Positions 61,604-64,000 of a DNA stretch of 64,000 bases are shown piece after piece; the stretch's first letter is position 1, and each line of letters starts with the position of its first letter. The stretch is taken from positions 118,692 through 182,691 of the forward strand of contig JAKDUK010000001.1 of the NCBI GenBank assembly GCA_030457765.1, in the 5' to 3' direction. A program made the position numbers and the translations under genes. The notes beneath the pieces were generated by a model. That model was not told the DNA's origin. It saw only the letters and a program-made list of their open reading frames with translations, and searched no databases. The DNA comes from Marinobacter sp. Its GTDB lineage: Bacteria; Pseudomonadota; Gammaproteobacteria; Pseudomonadales; Oleiphilaceae.

Positions 61604-63249
61604 ATGCGTCGAAGACAAAACCAGTTTCGCACACAGAGGCCTTCGGGAGTCTCGCCTATCTCGTGATAGACGACTTTGAAAATTTCCGACTCTCAATGCG
61701 CCATATGCTTCGCAGCTGTGGCGCCAACAATATTGAACTGGTTGCCAGCGCAAATCCAGCTGTGCAGTACTGTACTTATAATAACGTTGACGTAGTGCTC
61801 TGTGATTACAATTTGGGCGACGGCCGCAATGGCCAACACATTTTAGAAGAGCTGCGCCATAAAAAGCTTCTTAAACGATCATCACTTTTTCTTATGGTGA
61901 CTTCTGAGACGTCCAGGGAAATGGTGATGGGCGCTCGTGAAAACCAACCTGATGCCTATCTGACTAAACCAATTAATCGCTCCATGTTGGCGAAGCGACT
62001 GGGAAGCCTGATTAGCCAGCGTAACGCTCTACTTCCAATCAATCGTGAAATCGACCGGGAAAACTACCCAGAAGCCATTTCTCTGTGTGTAACGGCGCTT
62101 GCCAGAGTGCCACGCTACAAAACCTGGCTTATGAAAACGCTCGGAGAGCTCTATTTTTTGCTAGGAGATCTCTCCCATGCCATTAAGGTTTATGACGACG
62201 TACTCTCTCAGCGCGAGCTATCCTGGGCCCGGCTTGGGCGCTGTAAAGTGCTACTGGCTAATCATCGTTACGACGAGGCGGTACCGGGCCTGCATCAATT
62301 GATAGCCGATCACCCGGATTACGTGGAAGCGTATGACCTTCTGGCTGAAGGTCTCGAACGCCAAAACCGACCGGGACAAGCTCAGAAAGTACTAGAACGA
62401 GCCACTCGCTACTCGCCTAATGCGGTGCTTCGCCAAAAACATCTGGCTGAACTGGCAGAATCAAACCATGATATGGAAACCGCTGCCCAGGCCTGGCGAA
62501 AAACAGTCAGCCTGGGGACCCTTTCCATTCATGACAGTGCAGCCCATTACTTATCCCTAAGCCAAACCCTATGCGATCTGAGCGAAGGCAACACAGACAA
62601 AGAAGGCGAGAGGCTTGCCAAGGAAGCATTTTCAGCGCTTGATAGCATGGAGGCGCGGTTCTCGAACAACGACATTCTTGAACTTCGCAGTCAAATTATC
62701 CAATGCCGAATACATGCAGGCCAGGAACACTTAAGAGAAGCGGCTGCATTACTGAACGCAATCCGACCAAAGCTAAAAAACAGTCGCTCACTTGGCTTGG
62801 AGACAGGTCTGGATTATGCAAAGACACTCTACCGGCTTGACCACGGAACCGAAGCCAAAACGTTGCTTGGAGAGCTGTCAGAACACTTCGGTGAAAGCCC
62901 CGAGGCCGTCAAAAAGATCGAAAGCTTGCTGGATGAGCCTGTTGGTTTTCGCACCAAAATAAAAGCACGCCGCCTCAACCACGAAGGCATAGCTGCTTTT
63001 GAGTCAGGCAATCTGGAAGAAGCCAGAACCATCTTCACCAAAGCCCTGGAAATGATACCGAACCACCCCGCCCTAAACCTCAACCAGGTTCAGGTGTTGA
63101 TGAAAGAGTATCGTGGCACAGTTGGACATACCAACCTGGCAGACCTTTGTCAGCAGCATCTGGATCGGTTGGCCGGCCTCCCTAAACAACACGGCCAATA
63201 TCGACGTTATATCGCCCTACAACGCAAATTGAAGGCACTGAACCCATGA
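61600..63249 (+). CDS. Response regulator: receiver plus TPR repeats (VieB-like layout)
   Basis: 549 residues. An N-terminal receiver domain with Asp24/Asp25 in LVIDDFENF, the phosphoacceptor Asp69 in VLCDYNLGDG and Lys123 in YLTKPIN. From about residue 140 to the end it is helical with repeating TPR-like pairs (e.g. YPEAISLCVTALARVPRYKT and LSHAIKVYDDVLSQRELSWA). No DNA-binding or enzymatic output domain. The layout resembles VieB of Vibrio cholerae, which modulates a partner kinase; similarity of function here is inference. It overlaps the genes on both sides by 4 bp. Confidence 0.88.
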   Translation: MNASKTKPVSHTEAFGSLAYLVIDDFENFRLSMRHMLRSCGANNIELVASANPAVQYCTYNNVDVVLCDYNLGDGRNGQHILEELRHKKLLKRSSLFLMVTSETSREMVMGARENQPDAYLTKPINRSMLAKRLGSLISQRNALLPINREIDRENYPEAISLCVTALARVPRYKTWLMKTLGELYFLLGDLSHAIKVYDDVLSQRELSWARLGRCKVLLANHRYDEAVPGLHQLIADHPDYVEAYDLLAEGLERQNRPGQAQKVLERATRYSPNAVLRQKHLAELAESNHDMETAAQAWRKTVSLGTLSIHDSAAHYLSLSQTLCDLSEGNTDKEGERLAKEAFSALDSMEARFSNNDILELRSQIIQCRIHAGQEHLREAAALLNAIRPKLKNSRSLGLETGLDYAKTLYRLDHGTEAKTLLGELSEHFGESPEAVKKIESLLDEPVGFRTKIKARRLNHEGIAAFESGNLEEARTIFTKALEMIPNHPALNLNQVQVLMKEYRGTVGHTNLADLCQQHLDRLAGLPKQHGQYRRYIALQRKLKALNP

Positions 63250-63926
63250 AAAACCGCAACATCGACTTCTCTATGGTTCTGGCTTTAACCGTGCACGATA
63301 TGAAAAACTCGCTGGGGATGTTGCTCAACTCGCTGGACGAACTGAGGGCAGAACACGAAGACAAACTCGACGATTCATCCAGATTCAACACGCTTCAATA
63401 CGAAGCTGAACGAATACATAACGACCTGGTACAACTACTTGGAATTTACAGGCTGGGAGAAAACAACCTCTCTGCACACATAGAGGAGCATTTTGTTCCT
63501 GACTTCCTGTCTGAGCACCTCGCCAGGCATACGCCGCTTCTTAAAGGTTTAGATATCGAGTGTGCCATTGATGCCGAAGAGATTAACGGCTTTTTTGATG
63601 CCGACCTACTAACTGGTGCGCTCAACAACACTATTAATAACGCTATCCGCTACACCCAAACCAGAATCAGGCTAACCGCCAATGAACGGGACGGATATCT
63701 CGTTATTGGAGTAGAAGACGACGGCGAGGGGTATCCGGAACACATGCAATACAGCGGAACTTTGAGTTTCAAATCTTTAGACTTTAATACCGGTAGTACA
63801 AGCCTTGGGCTGTTTTTCGTTTCCGCAGTGGCAAATCTCCATAGCGAAGCAGATCGTACGGGCTACATCAAGCTTCACAATGACGGGCCTCTTGGCGGCG
63901 GCGTTTTTGAAATCTGGCTGCCATAA
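63246..63926 (+). CDS. Small soluble sensor histidine kinase
   Basis: 226 residues, no membrane segment and no input domain. Dimerisation/phospho-acceptor helix with His17 in LTVHDMKNSLGM, then an HATPase domain: N-box NTINNAIRYT, G1 DDGEGYP, and G2 region GSTSLGLFFVSAVANLHSEA. It looks like a bare kinase core that must take its input from a partner, most simply the receiver-TPR protein it overlaps (ATGA). The last 74 nt of the window beyond it hold no gene I can support. Confidence 0.88.
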   Translation: MKNRNIDFSMVLALTVHDMKNSLGMLLNSLDELRAEHEDKLDDSSRFNTLQYEAERIHNDLVQLLGIYRLGENNLSAHIEEHFVPDFLSEHLARHTPLLKGLDIECAIDAEEINGFFDADLLTGALNNTINNAIRYTQTRIRLTANERDGYLVIGVEDDGEGYPEHMQYSGTLSFKSLDFNTGSTSLGLFFVSAVANLHSEADRTGYIKLHNDGPLGGGVFEIWLP

Positions 63927-64000
63927 CAAAACTTAGGGCCTGGTGGGGAGCAGTCCTCCCTTAGGTGATAAGCCAAATGACAAACAAAAAAAACCCCCAA

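Noticed and set aside
63941..63956. GGGAG/CTCCC hairpin near the right edge
   Set aside because: Short stem without a following T-run; not enough to call a terminator.

Overview
The window reads as a contiguous piece of core chromosome from a marine gammaproteobacterium, most likely Marinobacter or a close relative. The evidence is the mix of Pseudomonas-like synteny (ampE-ampD-DUF1631-nadC; hda and DUF2066 beside purMN; arsC-wrbA-DUF2069), the gammaproteobacterial ispD-ispF-truD-surE-pcm-nlpD-rpoS block, a complete rsxABCDGE-nth operon, and moderate GC content. Genes are tightly packed, often with ATGA or GTGA-type overlaps. I see no tRNA, rRNA, CRISPR array, prophage or insertion sequence. 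The species call is inference from gene content, not from a database match.

Layout. 1-0.5 kb: 5' end of a chemotaxis receptor with a strong sigma-28 (FliA)-type promoter. 0.5-5.5 kb: ampE, ampD, a DUF1631 protein and, divergently, nadC. 5.5-9.4 kb (minus): yqcC, an orphan ParA ATPase, hda, a CDP-alcohol phosphatidyltransferase and a DUF2066 protein. 9.6-12.2 kb (plus): purM, purN, a DUF3108 protein. 12.2-16 kb (minus): an avtA-like aminotransferase, yjaG, dcd, apbC, with a 19-bp inverted-repeat element between dcd and apbC. 16.2-24.4 kb (plus): metG, rsxABCDGE, nth. 24.5-42.7 kb (minus): a chalcone-isomerase-like secreted protein, rpoS, nlpD, a DUF368 lipid-carrier transporter, pcm, surE, truD, ispF, ispD, ftsB, eno, kdsA, pyrG, tilS, accA, dnaE. 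42.8-46.6 kb: a TlpA-like lipoprotein facing arsC-wrbA-DUF2069 and an orphan GspE/PilB-type ATPase. 46.6-52.3 kb (minus): a DUF3080 lipoprotein, XdhC, a two-subunit molybdenum hydroxylase, a tiny lipoprotein with three internal repeats, an Smr protein. 52.5-63.9 kb (plus): a cNMP/CBS/DUF294 protein, a DnaQ-like exonuclease, a DUF4212 plus sodium:solute symporter pair, then a signalling block.

How the genes work together. Most of the window is housekeeping: cell-wall recycling, NAD, purine, CTP, fatty-acid, Kdo and isoprenoid synthesis, replication control, and stationary-phase control. The most interesting part is the last 11 kb. A probable acetate/short carboxylate symporter is followed, past a terminator that runs straight into the next ribosome-binding site, by a small membrane protein, an 1172-residue hybrid kinase whose sensor is itself a transporter-like domain (CrbS/MxtR-like), a receiver-TPR protein and a small soluble histidine kinase. 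The last three overlap by ATGA, so they are probably translated as one unit. No DNA-binding output regulator lies in the window. This three-protein relay is the best candidate here for an incompletely described system. The rest is mainly ordinary core genome with some unexplained repeats in intergenic regions.
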